Source: Vibrio zhanjiangensis (GTDB lineage: Bacteria > Pseudomonadota > Gammaproteobacteria > Enterobacterales > Vibrionaceae). Taken from it: a DNA stretch of 64,000 nt. The notes under the pieces are model-generated. The model was not told the origin of the DNA and searched no databases. It saw only the letters and a program-made list of their open reading frames with translations. Below are positions 39,795 through 48,684 of this stretch, piece by piece (position 1 is the first letter of the stretch; every line of letters begins with the position of its first letter). Position numbers and translations under genes: made by a program. The DNA lies in assembly GCF_030161235.1 (NCBI RefSeq), contig NZ_BSPW01000024.1, forward strand, positions 186,001-250,000, read 5' to 3'.

Positions 39795-40982
39795 CTAATT
39801 GTATGCTCGCGCTAGGGTGCCAGTGCCGCTCACTTGATAGGCTTGAGAATCGCAGGTGATCAGTACGGACTCTCCTTTACTCAACACCACGCAGTGATGT
39901 GGCGCTTCTATGCGTATCTTCCCCTCAATACAGAACAGCACTTCAGCACTTCTTACATAGAGAGTTTGATGATCTGGTGTTGAAAACACAATATCAAAGC
40001 AAAAATCGTCCACAGGTACCGGATATGTCCATCTCGATGACTTGACTACTGGAGTCATAATCAAGTTAGAAGCTGGGGTGGATTTTGCCGATAAGTTTCT
40101 TAGAAGCTCTTCAGTATCAATATGCTTTGAGGTTAAACCTGCTCGCAATACATTGTCTGAGTTGGCCATGATTTCAAGGGCGGTACCGGACAAATAAGCA
40201 TGAGGCGTTTCCGCATCAAGAAACATCGCTTCCCCAGGGGCTAACTCGACAATATTCAATATGAAGGGGGCAAATAGGCCGACGTCATCTTGATAGTGTG
40301 CCATTAGCATTTTTGTGGTGTGAAAGGCTTCTCTGGCTAGACGGCTTTTCGGCGTCTTTCCAATCGCTGATTTCAATGCCAAAAGGGCATCCGCTTTGTC
40401 ATGACCAGACAGTCGTATGATTTGGGTGAAAAATGTGCTTAAGCCGTTTTCGTTGGGTTGACTCACCAGCACGTCTAGCGGCTCGCTCAATACATCAATA
40501 TTCAGCTCGTGAAACAGTGCAATGATGTCATCAACAGGCCTAAAGCCATTGAGCGCGTGAAAGAAGGTAAGTGCATAAACAAGCTCAGGCTTATGGTTGG
40601 GATCTTTATAGTTTCGGTTGTCAGCATCAATGGGAATACCCTGATCGTTCTCACGTTGAAAACCATCTTCCGCTTTTTGTTTACTCGGATGAACTTGAAT
40701 AGATAGGGGCGAGTCAGCGGCAATTACTTTTAGCAAATATGGCAGTTCACCGTAACGCATAGCGGTGTAGGTACCCAGCATATTCTTGGTATTTTTTGCC
40801 AATAGTTCGTCAAGCGCAATATCTTTATCCAAAGTACGAGAGCAGCCACGCGGATGAGCACCCATCCACATTTCGGCTTGCGGTGTATGGTGAGGATTGT
40901 CGACATTAAACATCTCATGCAAGGAAGTTAGGCTTCCCCAAGGATAGGTTTGAATGACATTATTGAGTTTATGCATCGACAT
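39795..40982 (-). CDS. manA: Mannose-6-phosphate isomerase, class I
   Basis: A 395-residue zinc enzyme interconverting mannose 6-phosphate and fructose 6-phosphate. Zinc ligands are visible in SIQVHPSK (Gln and His near residue 97), KPELVYAL (Glu near residue 133) and AETPHAYLSG (His near residue 263). Tandem starts MSMHK offer ATGs at 40982 and 40976; an AGAGAG site fits the first. It lies 60 nt downstream of the PhyH-type gene in the same direction, possibly cotranscribed. Confidence 0.95.
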   Translation of the reverse strand: MSMHKLNNVIQTYPWGSLTSLHEMFNVDNPHHTPQAEMWMGAHPRGCSRTLDKDIALDELLAKNTKNMLGTYTAMRYGELPYLLKVIAADSPLSIQVHPSKQKAEDGFQRENDQGIPIDADNRNYKDPNHKPELVYALTFFHALNGFRPVDDIIALFHELNIDVLSEPLDVLVSQPNENGLSTFFTQIIRLSGHDKADALLALKSAIGKTPKSRLAREAFHTTKMLMAHYQDDVGLFAPFILNIVELAPGEAMFLDAETPHAYLSGTALEIMANSDNVLRAGLTSKHIDTEELLRNLSAKSTPASNLIMTPVVKSSRWTYPVPVDDFCFDIVFSTPDHQTLYVRSAEVLFCIEGKIRIEAPHHCVVLSKGESVLITCDSQAYQVSGTGTLARAYN

Positions 40983-41042
40983 ACAAATTCTCTCTTTACT
41001 TGCGGTTCAGCGTTTTGAAACAAACGCTGACAACGGGTCACA

Positions 41043-41810
41043 TTACTCTACGTCTAGGAGCCACTTTTGTGCTGGAGTGAGTCGACTAGCGGTATGCTCT
41101 GTTAGCCACTTTTGTTGGTCTTGCTGTGGCTCGTCATTGCGGTCAATGTATAAACCATGCAACACTCGGCGACGAGTTCCGGCATAGTTGATAGTCCCGC
41201 CATGCCAAGTGTGAGCGTTAAAAATCATCACACTTCCTGCTGGACACTCTAAGTAGATTTCATCTGGATGCTCTCCTTCGACATCATCCAAAATGTCTTC
41301 GGGTAATTCTTTGCGTAAATGCGTACCAGGGATGATACGAGGCGCGCCGTTTTCACGCGTCAAGTCGTCAACAGCCCAGATTGAGTTGACCAGGTGGACT
41401 TTTGGGTAGTCTGGGCGTGGTTTTTTCCAGTCAGCATGCAGCGGCTGGTGGCCACAGTCTGGATGAGCTTCACGAGCGTTCAGGCTGGAGATCTTGAACG
41501 CACCACCGAAAATATGCCTGCATGCAGAAAGCGCTAGCGGGTGTGCCCAGACTTTTTCCCATACCGTGCCCTTGTTGATAAGGTTGGCGATCCTTGTCAC
41601 CCCCTCTTCTTGGTGGTGTTCGATGGCAAGGTTATCACCTTCACGTTCCGCTAACATATCGATGGTTCTACGCATTTCTTCAAGCCAATCGCTATCCACG
41701 ACATTGTGAATAATAGTGAATCCCAAAGTATCGAGTTCATGAGTCATTTTTTCAGAGAGTTCTAGGTCGGCACCTAGAGCGCTTAAATGCTGTTGAGCAG
41801 TCTGTGTCAT
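41043..41810 (-). CDS. Phytanoyl-CoA dioxygenase (PhyH)-family protein
   Basis: A 255-residue Fe(II)/2-oxoglutarate-dependent oxygenase. The iron triad is visible as HADW (near residue 125) and the distal His in NAHTWHGGT (near residue 203), with the 2-OG-binding Arg shortly after (GTRRRVLHG). The GTG at 41819 is rejected because AAGGTG serves as the ribosome site for the ATG at 41810. Small-molecule hydroxylation is expected; the substrate is unknown. It is divergent from the AraC gene, which may control it. Confidence 0.85.
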   Translation of the reverse strand: MTQTAQQHLSALGADLELSEKMTHELDTLGFTIIHNVVDSDWLEEMRRTIDMLAEREGDNLAIEHHQEEGVTRIANLINKGTVWEKVWAHPLALSACRHIFGGAFKISSLNAREAHPDCGHQPLHADWKKPRPDYPKVHLVNSIWAVDDLTRENGAPRIIPGTHLRKELPEDILDDVEGEHPDEIYLECPAGSVMIFNAHTWHGGTINYAGTRRRVLHGLYIDRNDEPQQDQQKWLTEHTASRLTPAQKWLLDVE

Positions 41811-42027
41811 AGTGGGCACCTTGTTGTGGTTTTGTTTCTGTTGGTGATACTCAAATTAATCGAGTATGCGAAGTTTATAAGTAGGGTAATCGTTCGAAAT
41901 GCTGGATTTTTGTTAGCTGGTTAAGAAAGTGTGATGTATGGCATATTCTATTTTATTGGGCTCTTTTATCTTGCTTAAGAACATATATAGCAATACATTG
42001 TGGTGTGTTATGTTGGCTATTTATTAA

Positions 42028-42924
42028 ATGGAAAGGTTATCTGTATTATCGATTATGCTAGACAAAAAATATTTACTTGAAGCACTCAATCACTATGCAA
42101 AGCACTCGGAAAATATTAGCGATGTTTACTTTGCGGGAAACCTCCCTAAACCACCTCAGCTAGCCTATCAGGTGCATTTTCCGCGCGTGGAAATGGTACT
42201 GATCGGTGAGCTGGATATGGAGGTGGGCAATAGCCTTGGGATCGATACTCAATACACGTTAAAACAAGGCGGAGTGTTATATTTGCCCGCAGAGAGTTGG
42301 AATAAGCCTGTGTGGAATAAGCCCGTCGTTACCTTGACGGTAATGGCCGGCAAACAAAGCTTTGGTATGAGTTTACTCAGTTGGGATGGACAACAGTTTG
42401 ACTCTGCTATTAAAGAAAGTGTTTTGCGTCGTGGTCCGCGAATCGGAGCTTTTATTCTTAATGCCATTGAAGAGCTGATTAAGCAGCCAGAAAGCCAAGA
42501 CACCAAACGTTTATTGGTAAGTGCTTTGCTTAGCCACATCCTTGATCTGCTTGAAAGACCGGTTGAGACTCTATCCAAAAGCCACGCTTTGTTTGAAGCA
42601 GTGAGAGAACACTTGGAACAACACTATCATGAGCCGCTTACACGTGAATCTGTGGCGCAGCATTTTTATGTCTCTCCTAATTATTTATCTCAGCTTTTTC
42701 AAAAAGAAGGCCAGCTTAAATTTAATGAATATTTAAACCATGTTCGCCTTGAGAGAGCCAAATATCTGCTTATTGAATACGATATGAAAGTGAAAGAGGT
42801 AGCTCATCGCTGTGGATTTAAGGACAGTAATTACTTTTGTCGAGTGTTTAAAAATCAAACTGCGCGTTCTCCATCTGAGTATCGTGCGCAGTATGTAAGT
42901 TCGAATATTAGGCCTATGGATTAG
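42028..42924 (+). CDS. AraC-family regulator, likely of the frw-like or PhyH/manA genes
   Basis: A 298-residue regulator. The N-terminal part (about 1-180) is a cupin-like sensor (VEMVLIGELDMEVG, then GGVLYLPAESWNKP), and the C-terminal part holds two helix-turn-helices (LTRESVAQHFYVSPNYLSQLF and VKEVAHRCGFKDSNYFCRVFK). Neither ATG 42028 nor 42055 has a good ribosome site. An AraC gene at the same border (yijO) accompanies the E. coli frw cluster. The stop overlaps the convergent IIB stop by 4 nt. Confidence 0.87.
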   Translation: MERLSVLSIMLDKKYLLEALNHYAKHSENISDVYFAGNLPKPPQLAYQVHFPRVEMVLIGELDMEVGNSLGIDTQYTLKQGGVLYLPAESWNKPVWNKPVVTLTVMAGKQSFGMSLLSWDGQQFDSAIKESVLRRGPRIGAFILNAIEELIKQPESQDTKRLLVSALLSHILDLLERPVETLSKSHALFEAVREHLEQHYHEPLTRESVAQHFYVSPNYLSQLFQKEGQLKFNEYLNHVRLERAKYLLIEYDMKVKEVAHRCGFKDSNYFCRVFKNQTARSPSEYRAQYVSSNIRPMD

Positions 42925-43256
42925 AGGATAAGCTCTGCATTAGGGGGCGCATTGCGTATTTTTTCAATCGCGTGCAACACTTGATCGCTGTTGCGCAAAA
43001 AATGGGCAATGGAGCAGCGAACTATCCGCGTATGGTTAAACCGTTCAACGCCCTCAATATTGATGTCGGCAATGATAACCGCAACATCTGCGGCATCGAT
43101 GACACTCTCGTCGAGATAATTCTCACTCCCTAGCGCGCCCTGTGTTTCCACAGATATGTTATAGCCAGCTTTTTTACACGTTTTTTCAAGCACTTCGGCA
43201 GCCATGTAAGTGTGTGCTACGCCACTAATACACGCAGTAACGCCTACTATTTTCAT
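42921..43256 (-). CDS. PTS fructose-type IIB component (FrwD-like)
   Basis: A 111-residue cytoplasmic IIB domain. The phosphorylated Cys is in VTACISGVAHTYMAAE near residue 9. It differs from the second IIB at 48288 (PSGVAHT). AAAGGAT site upstream. It is the last gene of the leftward cluster, 124 nt after the aldolase, as frwD is last in the E. coli cluster. Confidence 0.88.
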   Translation of the reverse strand: MKIVGVTACISGVAHTYMAAEVLEKTCKKAGYNISVETQGALGSENYLDESVIDAADVAVIIADINIEGVERFNHTRIVRCSIAHFLRNSDQVLHAIEKIRNAPPNAELIL

Positions 43257-43380
43257 TCTGGCGATCCTTTGTTTCCGTCATTGAGTAACGCCCAAACCTT
43301 ACGGCAATATTGGGCTTATTGCTGGTTGCTTATTGGTCATTGTATCATTATTTAATGTTAAAAATTTATCATCGATCACA

Positions 43381-44058
43381 CTAAAGTGCATCTAGCACAT
43401 TGGTATTGTCTCCGTATATTTTTTCCCAATCGGCTCTAAATCCAGCCACACCAGAATCGGTCAATGGATGACTAAGTAGAAGATCGAACACATCTGGTGA
43501 AACAGTGACAGAGTGTGCGCCAGCAAGAGCGAGCTGGTGTATTTGCTGAACATTCTTGAACGAGGCTCCGAGTACTTTTGCACTGAGATGGTAGTGTTTG
43601 ATTAATAATCCAATCTCCGCCGCTAGGTTGATGCCATCACTGCAAATATTGTCGAGCCGATTGACATAAGGTGCCAAAAATTCTGCACCGGCAACGGCAG
43701 CCATGAGCGCTTGCTGTGGAGTAAGAATAGCGGTAGCCGTGATACGAATGCCTTTTGCGGCAATCAGTTTTATTGCTTTAATACCTTGCTGGGTTACAGG
43801 TACCTTGATGATGATCTCTGGATCAAGTGCTCTCATTGCGATCGCTTCTAGCAACATTGTTTGCGCATCGCTACCCATAACTTGCGCATGCAGCATGCGC
43901 TCTCTGCCGATACACTCTCTGATACCCAGCAAAATCTCTTTAAGCGGTCGATTTTCTTGTGCGATGATGGAGGGATTCGTCGTTACACCCGCTAAAGGGT
44001 ATAGATCAACGGCTCTGCAAATTGCCTCAATATTGGCGGTATCTAACATGTAGATCAT
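43381..44058 (-). CDS. fsaB: Fructose-6-phosphate aldolase-type enzyme (FsaB/TalC-like)
   Basis: A 225-residue transaldolase-superfamily aldolase. The Schiff-base lysine is Lys85 in IIIKVPVT; GVTTNPSI near residue 24 and the phosphate-site segment near VTVSPDVF complete the signature. FSA enzymes split fructose 6-phosphate or 1-deoxyfructose 6-phosphate to glyceraldehyde 3-phosphate and dihydroxyacetone or hydroxyacetone. It lies in one operon with pflD, which fits the 1-deoxy substrate. AGGAG site 7 nt before the ATG. Confidence 0.92.
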   Translation of the reverse strand: MIYMLDTANIEAICRAVDLYPLAGVTTNPSIIAQENRPLKEILLGIRECIGRERMLHAQVMGSDAQTMLLEAIAMRALDPEIIIKVPVTQQGIKAIKLIAAKGIRITATAILTPQQALMAAVAGAEFLAPYVNRLDNICSDGINLAAEIGLLIKHYHLSAKVLGASFKNVQQIHQLALAGAHSVTVSPDVFDLLLSHPLTDSGVAGFRADWEKIYGDNTNVLDAL

Positions 44059-44100
44059 ATCGAATCTCCTAATAAAAAAGGATGCTTTCCCTTAAATTGC

Positions 44101-44958
44101 TTACGTAAAATGAAAGTCTTTCAAACACTGACTGATCGCCGTTTTACTTTCGGTAAAGTTCACACCAAGCTCACCAAGTTTGCTTGTATCTAAGCGAACA
44201 TCACGTATTGTTGGGGCATCACATCGCTCCAAGACTTCAGCCAAACGGTGTTGTTGACCAAGCTCAGTTAAGATGTGCTCAGCTATCTGATATCGGCTCA
44301 GCGAGTTGTGCGCGCCAGTGTGGTAAGTTCCATATGGAATGGTGAAAATTGTTGGAAATTGTTCAATCAGTTCGTGGACATAGGTGAGGCCGCGAAATTC
44401 ATTACTGCGCTCTTTCATTACCGAACCCTTGATCAATGCTTGAAGGGCATTCCAAATTACATTGGGGTTGATGCTTGTATTACGTTCTGGTAATCCAAAT
44501 AACCAAGTGAAACGAAGAATCCACATATCATCTAGGATGGAACGCAGTGTATTTTCAGCCTCGAGCTTGTTTTGCCCATAAATCGTATCTGGAATGGGAT
44601 GATCCGTTTCTTTGTAAGGGCCGGCTTCGGGATTACCGTTAAACACTTGTTCGCTTGAAATAAAAACAAGTTTGGCTTGGTGGGTTTTACACGCTTTAGC
44701 AACGTTGATAGCGCCTTGAACATTGACTTGGTAAGCAACGTCAGGGTGTTGGTTACAGAAATCGGTAATGGCGATTGCTGCGGCATGAATGACATAGTCC
44801 GGTTCAAAGTCATCAAAGGTTTTGATGACTTTGTTATTGTCGGTGATATCAAGCTGTTTTGAGTCTAAACCAAGGATCTCAAACTCACCTTGATAGCGGT
44901 TGATAAAACGAGTGCCGAAGAAGCCTTTTGCTCCCGTAACCAGTATTTTCGCTGTCAC
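44101..44958 (-). CDS. RmlD-like extended SDR reductase embedded in the frw-like operon
   Basis: A 285-residue NAD(P)-dependent reductase/epimerase-fold protein. The dinucleotide motif is GAKGFFG (about 8-14), the core strand is DYVIHAAA, and the catalytic pair YGQNK lies near residue 130, as in dTDP-4-dehydrorhamnose reductases. Its GTG start has a GGAGG site placed across the end of pflC (2-nt gap), so translation is coupled. No nucleotide-sugar genes are present. E. coli frw clusters have gldA at this metabolic step instead, so this enzyme may reduce a product of the pathway; the substrate is unknown. Confidence 0.78.
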   Translation of the reverse strand: MTAKILVTGAKGFFGTRFINRYQGEFEILGLDSKQLDITDNNKVIKTFDDFEPDYVIHAAAIAITDFCNQHPDVAYQVNVQGAINVAKACKTHQAKLVFISSEQVFNGNPEAGPYKETDHPIPDTIYGQNKLEAENTLRSILDDMWILRFTWLFGLPERNTSINPNVIWNALQALIKGSVMKERSNEFRGLTYVHELIEQFPTIFTIPYGTYHTGAHNSLSRYQIAEHILTELGQQHRLAEVLERCDAPTIRDVRLDTSKLGELGVNFTESKTAISQCLKDFHFT

Positions 44959-44960
44959 AA

Positions 44961-45845
44961 TTATCCTCCTATGATGACATGGTAGCCATGGGCTGCGATG
45001 TGCTGACGTATGCTCTCCACCACAAGGTTGCTGGGAGCAGGCACGTCTTGTAGTTGATACTCGATGCCCAAGGTTTGGTATTTGGCTGAGCCATATTGGT
45101 GAAAAGGCAATAAGTGAATGTCGGTCAATTTAAATGGGCGTAGATAGTCGAGTATCTTGTCGATATTGATCAGATCTATTGTGTAGCCAGGGATAAGAGG
45201 GAGGCGAGGGACAAGATTGATCTTATGTTCAGCAAGCTGTTTAAAGTTGTCCAATGCGTGCTCTAAATGAATACCTATAATGGTTTTGGCTTTGTCTGGG
45301 TCCATAATTTTGAAGTCAAACAAAACTTGGTCGCATAGCTTGGCTATCTTGATCAGATGTTTCGCATTACCATGGCCCGAGGTTTCGATGGCGGTTTGAT
45401 AACCTAATGTCTTGAGCTTTTCGAGCAACGCAATGGCAAATTTTGCTTGAGAAAGCACTTCGCCACCGGACAAGGTGATACCACCATGTGAAGTGGTAAA
45501 GAAAATGTCATCTTTGGTGACCTCTGCGATCACGTCGTCGACGGTCATATCCGTGCCGACTTGTTGCCATGCGCCACTTGGGCATTCATCCACATCCATT
45601 GCACAAGTTTTGCAGTGAATACACTTGGCTTTATTACGTTGGAAGGTTGTTCTGTGCGATCGCGACTCTGGGTTTGCGCACCAAGGACAGCGCAACGGGC
45701 AGCCCTTAAAGAAAACCACAGTGCGAATTCCAGACCCATCATGCAGAGAGTAGCGCTGGATGTTAAAGATTCGCCCAGTAACCGGGTGGGGCTCAATTTT
45801 GCTGATCGTGTTACAGTTCATGAGTGGTGCGGCGAATGATGTCAT
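44961..45845 (-). CDS. pflC: Glycyl-radical-enzyme activating protein (PflC-like)
   Basis: A 295-residue radical SAM enzyme that installs the glycyl radical on PflD. The SAM cluster motif is CxxxCxxC in KGCPLRCPWCANP. A ferredoxin-like insert with extra cysteines (KCIHCKTCAMDVDEC) lies at about 70-90, and GGITLSGGEVL binds SAM. The ATG at 45845 is preferred because AAGAGAT lies upstream; it overlaps pflD by 35 nt. An ATG at 45821 would give 287 residues but has no ribosome site. Confidence 0.92.
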   Translation of the reverse strand: MTSFAAPLMNCNTISKIEPHPVTGRIFNIQRYSLHDGSGIRTVVFFKGCPLRCPWCANPESRSHRTTFQRNKAKCIHCKTCAMDVDECPSGAWQQVGTDMTVDDVIAEVTKDDIFFTTSHGGITLSGGEVLSQAKFAIALLEKLKTLGYQTAIETSGHGNAKHLIKIAKLCDQVLFDFKIMDPDKAKTIIGIHLEHALDNFKQLAEHKINLVPRLPLIPGYTIDLINIDKILDYLRPFKLTDIHLLPFHQYGSAKYQTLGIEYQLQDVPAPSNLVVESIRQHIAAHGYHVIIGG

Positions 45846-48111
45846 CTTGAATCTCTTTTGACAGCTCGACGAAAAAAGCGCTATAGCCAGCCACACGTAC
45901 TACGAGACCCGCGTAATTCTGTGGATTGCTTTGAGCCGCTTTAATGGTCTCTGCACTGAGTACATTAAATTGAATGTGTTGGAGTTTGAGCTTCATAAAA
46001 GCACGGATGAAATCAGACAGTTTATTCAGTCCTTGCTGACCTGCTAAAGTGGCGGGTGAAAACTTCACATTGAGCAAGCTGCCATTTGACAGCAAATAAT
46101 TATCCAGTTTGCTGACAGATTTAAGAACCGCCGTTGGGCCGATTTGATCTTTACCAAGCATGGGGGATAAGCCGCCATCGGCGAGCTGCTCCCCAGATAA
46201 GCGGCCATCGGCGGTTGCGCCAACTACTTCACCCAGTGGAACATGGGCTGAGACTGTGTAACAGCCAGGTGTGAATTTTCCGCCGCGAGGATTATGATAT
46301 TTCTCCACTTCGAGGCAGAACATACGCAGTAGCTCTGAACCTAAATTGTCAACCTCATCGATATCATTGCCATATTTGTCATATTTGTTCATAAGACGAG
46401 TTCGAATTTGCTTGCCGTCTGGCCCAGCGAAGTTCGCAGTGAGAATATCGACAAACTCTTTGAAGCTTGAACGCTTTTCTTCAAACACATAGCGCTTTAG
46501 AGCGTGCAAAGAATCGGAGAGATTGGCAATACCTATCCCTTGCACTCCTGAGAAATTATACCGTGCCCCGCCATATGTAATGTCTTGACCTGCTTTGACG
46601 CAGTCACTAATAAATGAAGAAAGCAGAGGAACGGGTGCCCAGTCACGGTGGCCAATATCACAGATATTGGAGCCTTCGACCATGAGTTTTACGTAGTGCT
46701 TAATCGCAACGCGAATCTCTTTTAACAAAAACTCAAAGCTTATATCAGGGCTATCTACATTGCGCTGTAATACCAGTTCCATCACCTTAAGTAAGTTGAA
46801 CATGGCAATATCATGCAGGCCGTATGTTTTCCCGGGAATAGAAAGCTCAACACATCCCACGACGGAATAGTCTCGTGAGTCTTCAAGGGATACTCCGCGA
46901 TTTAAAAAGGCAGGAACCACCACTTCATCATTAAATATTTGCGGAATGCCAGTACCTAAACGAATGGTTTGCGCCGTTTTTAATAGGAAGTGACGGTCGA
47001 TGAATTCATTCACACGCACACCCAAGTTAGGTTGAGGCAGTTGAACGCTCTGATAAGCCTCTAAACACAAATTTGATAACGCATTTACCGCACTTTTACC
47101 TGTGTGGGTTAGACCGCCAAGCAAAATGGTGTAACCGGTTGGAAATCCGGCAAAAAATTTGGCGCTACTGGATGAGCGAAGCAATACGATGTCGTTGGTT
47201 TTTATCCATAAGCTTTCCAGCAGTTCTTGTATAAATGCGTGGGATTCTCCGCTCTCAATGGACCGTTGGTAGAAAGGCAACATGTATTGATCAAATCGCC
47301 CAAGAGACAGTGAGCTTGCGTTTGACTCGTATTGTAAAAGGATATTCATGTACCAAAATAGCTGACATGCTTCGTAGAAGGAGTCTGGCTTTTGAGTGGC
47401 GATTTTATTTGAGATTAAGGCGATGGTTTCCAGCTCTTGGCGACGCACCGAATCTTGGCACTCATTCGCCATTGTGGTTGCCAGCGTCCCGTAGCGGTAT
47501 ATATGGCGAATCGACGCTTGCAACACAATCACCACCGCAGCATAAAATACGTTGTCGTGATGAGTCATTGCAAGGCGTTGCATTTCATCGAGTAGATAAC
47601 CAAGACCATGTTTGAGCAGACGCTCAAAGTCTATGATGATATGTCCTTGGCCTTTGTCTGTTTGGTTAACACTAAAAATCTTTTGCCCGATGGCATCTTT
47701 TACATCGGCTGGGATTTGCGCATTGATAAAATCTTTCATCGAATGCCCTGACCAGTAGTTTAATAACCTATCTCGATAGACTTGCTTGTCTTGTTCTGAG
47801 ATGAAAAATTTGTCTTGAGGACGAGATATAAAGGTGTCGAGCTCTTTTGCAATCCAATAAGGGTCCATTTCAGGAGAAGCGATGCCAGCGCGTGCTTTGA
47901 CGGTGCGATTACCCGCAATTAACTCGTTATCACGAATGGAGATTTCGACGTTATCAAGAATATGGGCGGTGGCTTTGGCGCGGCGGATCAGTGTGTGCTG
48001 ACCTTGAGTGGCTTGATAACTTTCGGTGTAAAGCAAAGCGCGTTCAAGAGATATTTCACGTTGTGATTCAAACAGTGCGGATTTGAGTTGCTCTATTCTT
48101 GGGGTGCTCAT
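45811..48111 (-). CDS. pflD: PflD/YbiW-type glycyl radical enzyme
   Basis: A 766-residue anaerobic radical enzyme. The thiyl cysteine is Cys420 in VGCVELS and the radical glycine is Gly742 in RVAGYSAFF. A single Cys followed by V-E places it with C-O/C-N lyases rather than pyruvate formate-lyase, which has a Cys-Cys pair. E. coli PflD and YbiW have been reported to open anhydrohexitol 6-phosphates to 1-deoxyfructose 6-phosphate. The ATG at 48111 has an AAGGAG site; a start at 48129 is less good. Oxygen would destroy the active form. Confidence 0.93.
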   Translation of the reverse strand: MSTPRIEQLKSALFESQREISLERALLYTESYQATQGQHTLIRRAKATAHILDNVEISIRDNELIAGNRTVKARAGIASPEMDPYWIAKELDTFISRPQDKFFISEQDKQVYRDRLLNYWSGHSMKDFINAQIPADVKDAIGQKIFSVNQTDKGQGHIIIDFERLLKHGLGYLLDEMQRLAMTHHDNVFYAAVVIVLQASIRHIYRYGTLATTMANECQDSVRRQELETIALISNKIATQKPDSFYEACQLFWYMNILLQYESNASSLSLGRFDQYMLPFYQRSIESGESHAFIQELLESLWIKTNDIVLLRSSSSAKFFAGFPTGYTILLGGLTHTGKSAVNALSNLCLEAYQSVQLPQPNLGVRVNEFIDRHFLLKTAQTIRLGTGIPQIFNDEVVVPAFLNRGVSLEDSRDYSVVGCVELSIPGKTYGLHDIAMFNLLKVMELVLQRNVDSPDISFEFLLKEIRVAIKHYVKLMVEGSNICDIGHRDWAPVPLLSSFISDCVKAGQDITYGGARYNFSGVQGIGIANLSDSLHALKRYVFEEKRSSFKEFVDILTANFAGPDGKQIRTRLMNKYDKYGNDIDEVDNLGSELLRMFCLEVEKYHNPRGGKFTPGCYTVSAHVPLGEVVGATADGRLSGEQLADGGLSPMLGKDQIGPTAVLKSVSKLDNYLLSNGSLLNVKFSPATLAGQQGLNKLSDFIRAFMKLKLQHIQFNVLSAETIKAAQSNPQNYAGLVVRVAGYSAFFVELSKEIQDDIIRRTTHEL

Positions 48112-48287
48112 CTGTGTGGCTCCTTGCAATACAATGCCAAAATGGTTTGACGCTTTTGGCTGGTTAACCGTGACAATAACGTTATCGAGTGCGATCGCTC
48201 AGCCTATTTGCCCTTGGTCTCTCATTAGGTCTTTCCCTCACCCCTCGCAAAGGGAGGGGGAAGGGTAGTCGATGATTTAATGCCTTG
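48112..48287. repeat. Spacer between IIB and pflD with an imperfect GC-rich inverted repeat
   Basis: The 176-bp gap contains a CCCTCACCCC (48234-48244) / GGGAGGGGG (48252-48260) imperfect hairpin around CTCGCAA. It resembles the dispersed short GC-rich repeats seen between Vibrio genes, and could set the ratio of PTS to enzyme transcripts. No ORF. Confidence 0.35.
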
Positions 48288-48611
48288 TTAAGCGGTTGCT
48301 TTTGCTAAATGAGCGTCAATCTTATCCATGACGGCTCCGGCGCGTTTTACTGCGTCACTGACACCAATACGAACAACGGTTTTACCCTCGAAACGCTCAC
48401 TGTTTTTAATGTCAATATCCTTAGTTAGGATAACAATATCTGCGGATTTAATCGCACTCTCAGTCAGCTCGTTTTCAATACCAATAGAGCCTTGAGTCTC
48501 GACTGTACAATCCCAGCCCTTTGCTTTGGCTGCGGATTCGATGGCTTCTGCCGCCATATAAGTGTGTGCAACGCCTGAAGGACATGCGGTTACTGCTACG
48601 ATACTCGTCAT
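48288..48611 (-). CDS. frwB: PTS fructose-type IIB component (FrwB-like)
   Basis: A 107-residue IIB domain. The phosphorylated Cys is in VTACPSGVAHTYMAAE (residue 10). It accepts phosphate from the IIA of the fusion protein and passes it to the sugar held by IIC. AAGGAA site upstream. It follows frwC by 73 nt. Confidence 0.92.
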   Translation of the reverse strand: MTSIVAVTACPSGVAHTYMAAEAIESAAKAKGWDCTVETQGSIGIENELTESAIKSADIVILTKDIDIKNSERFEGKTVVRIGVSDAVKRAGAVMDKIDAHLAKATA

Positions 48612-48684
48612 AATCTTGTTCCTTTTGTTTCTATTCGTGTTGCGATAGGGTGAATGGCACTGAGGCCTTTGTTATTGGATTTGG

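Noticed and set aside
44101-44958. Calling the SDR a true dTDP-rhamnose synthesis gene (rmlD)
   Set aside because: No rmlA, rmlB or rmlC is present, and the gene is coupled to the glycyl-radical operon.
47235-47615. 126-codon frame antisense to pflD
   Set aside because: Lies wholly inside an intact 766-residue enzyme gene and resembles nothing.
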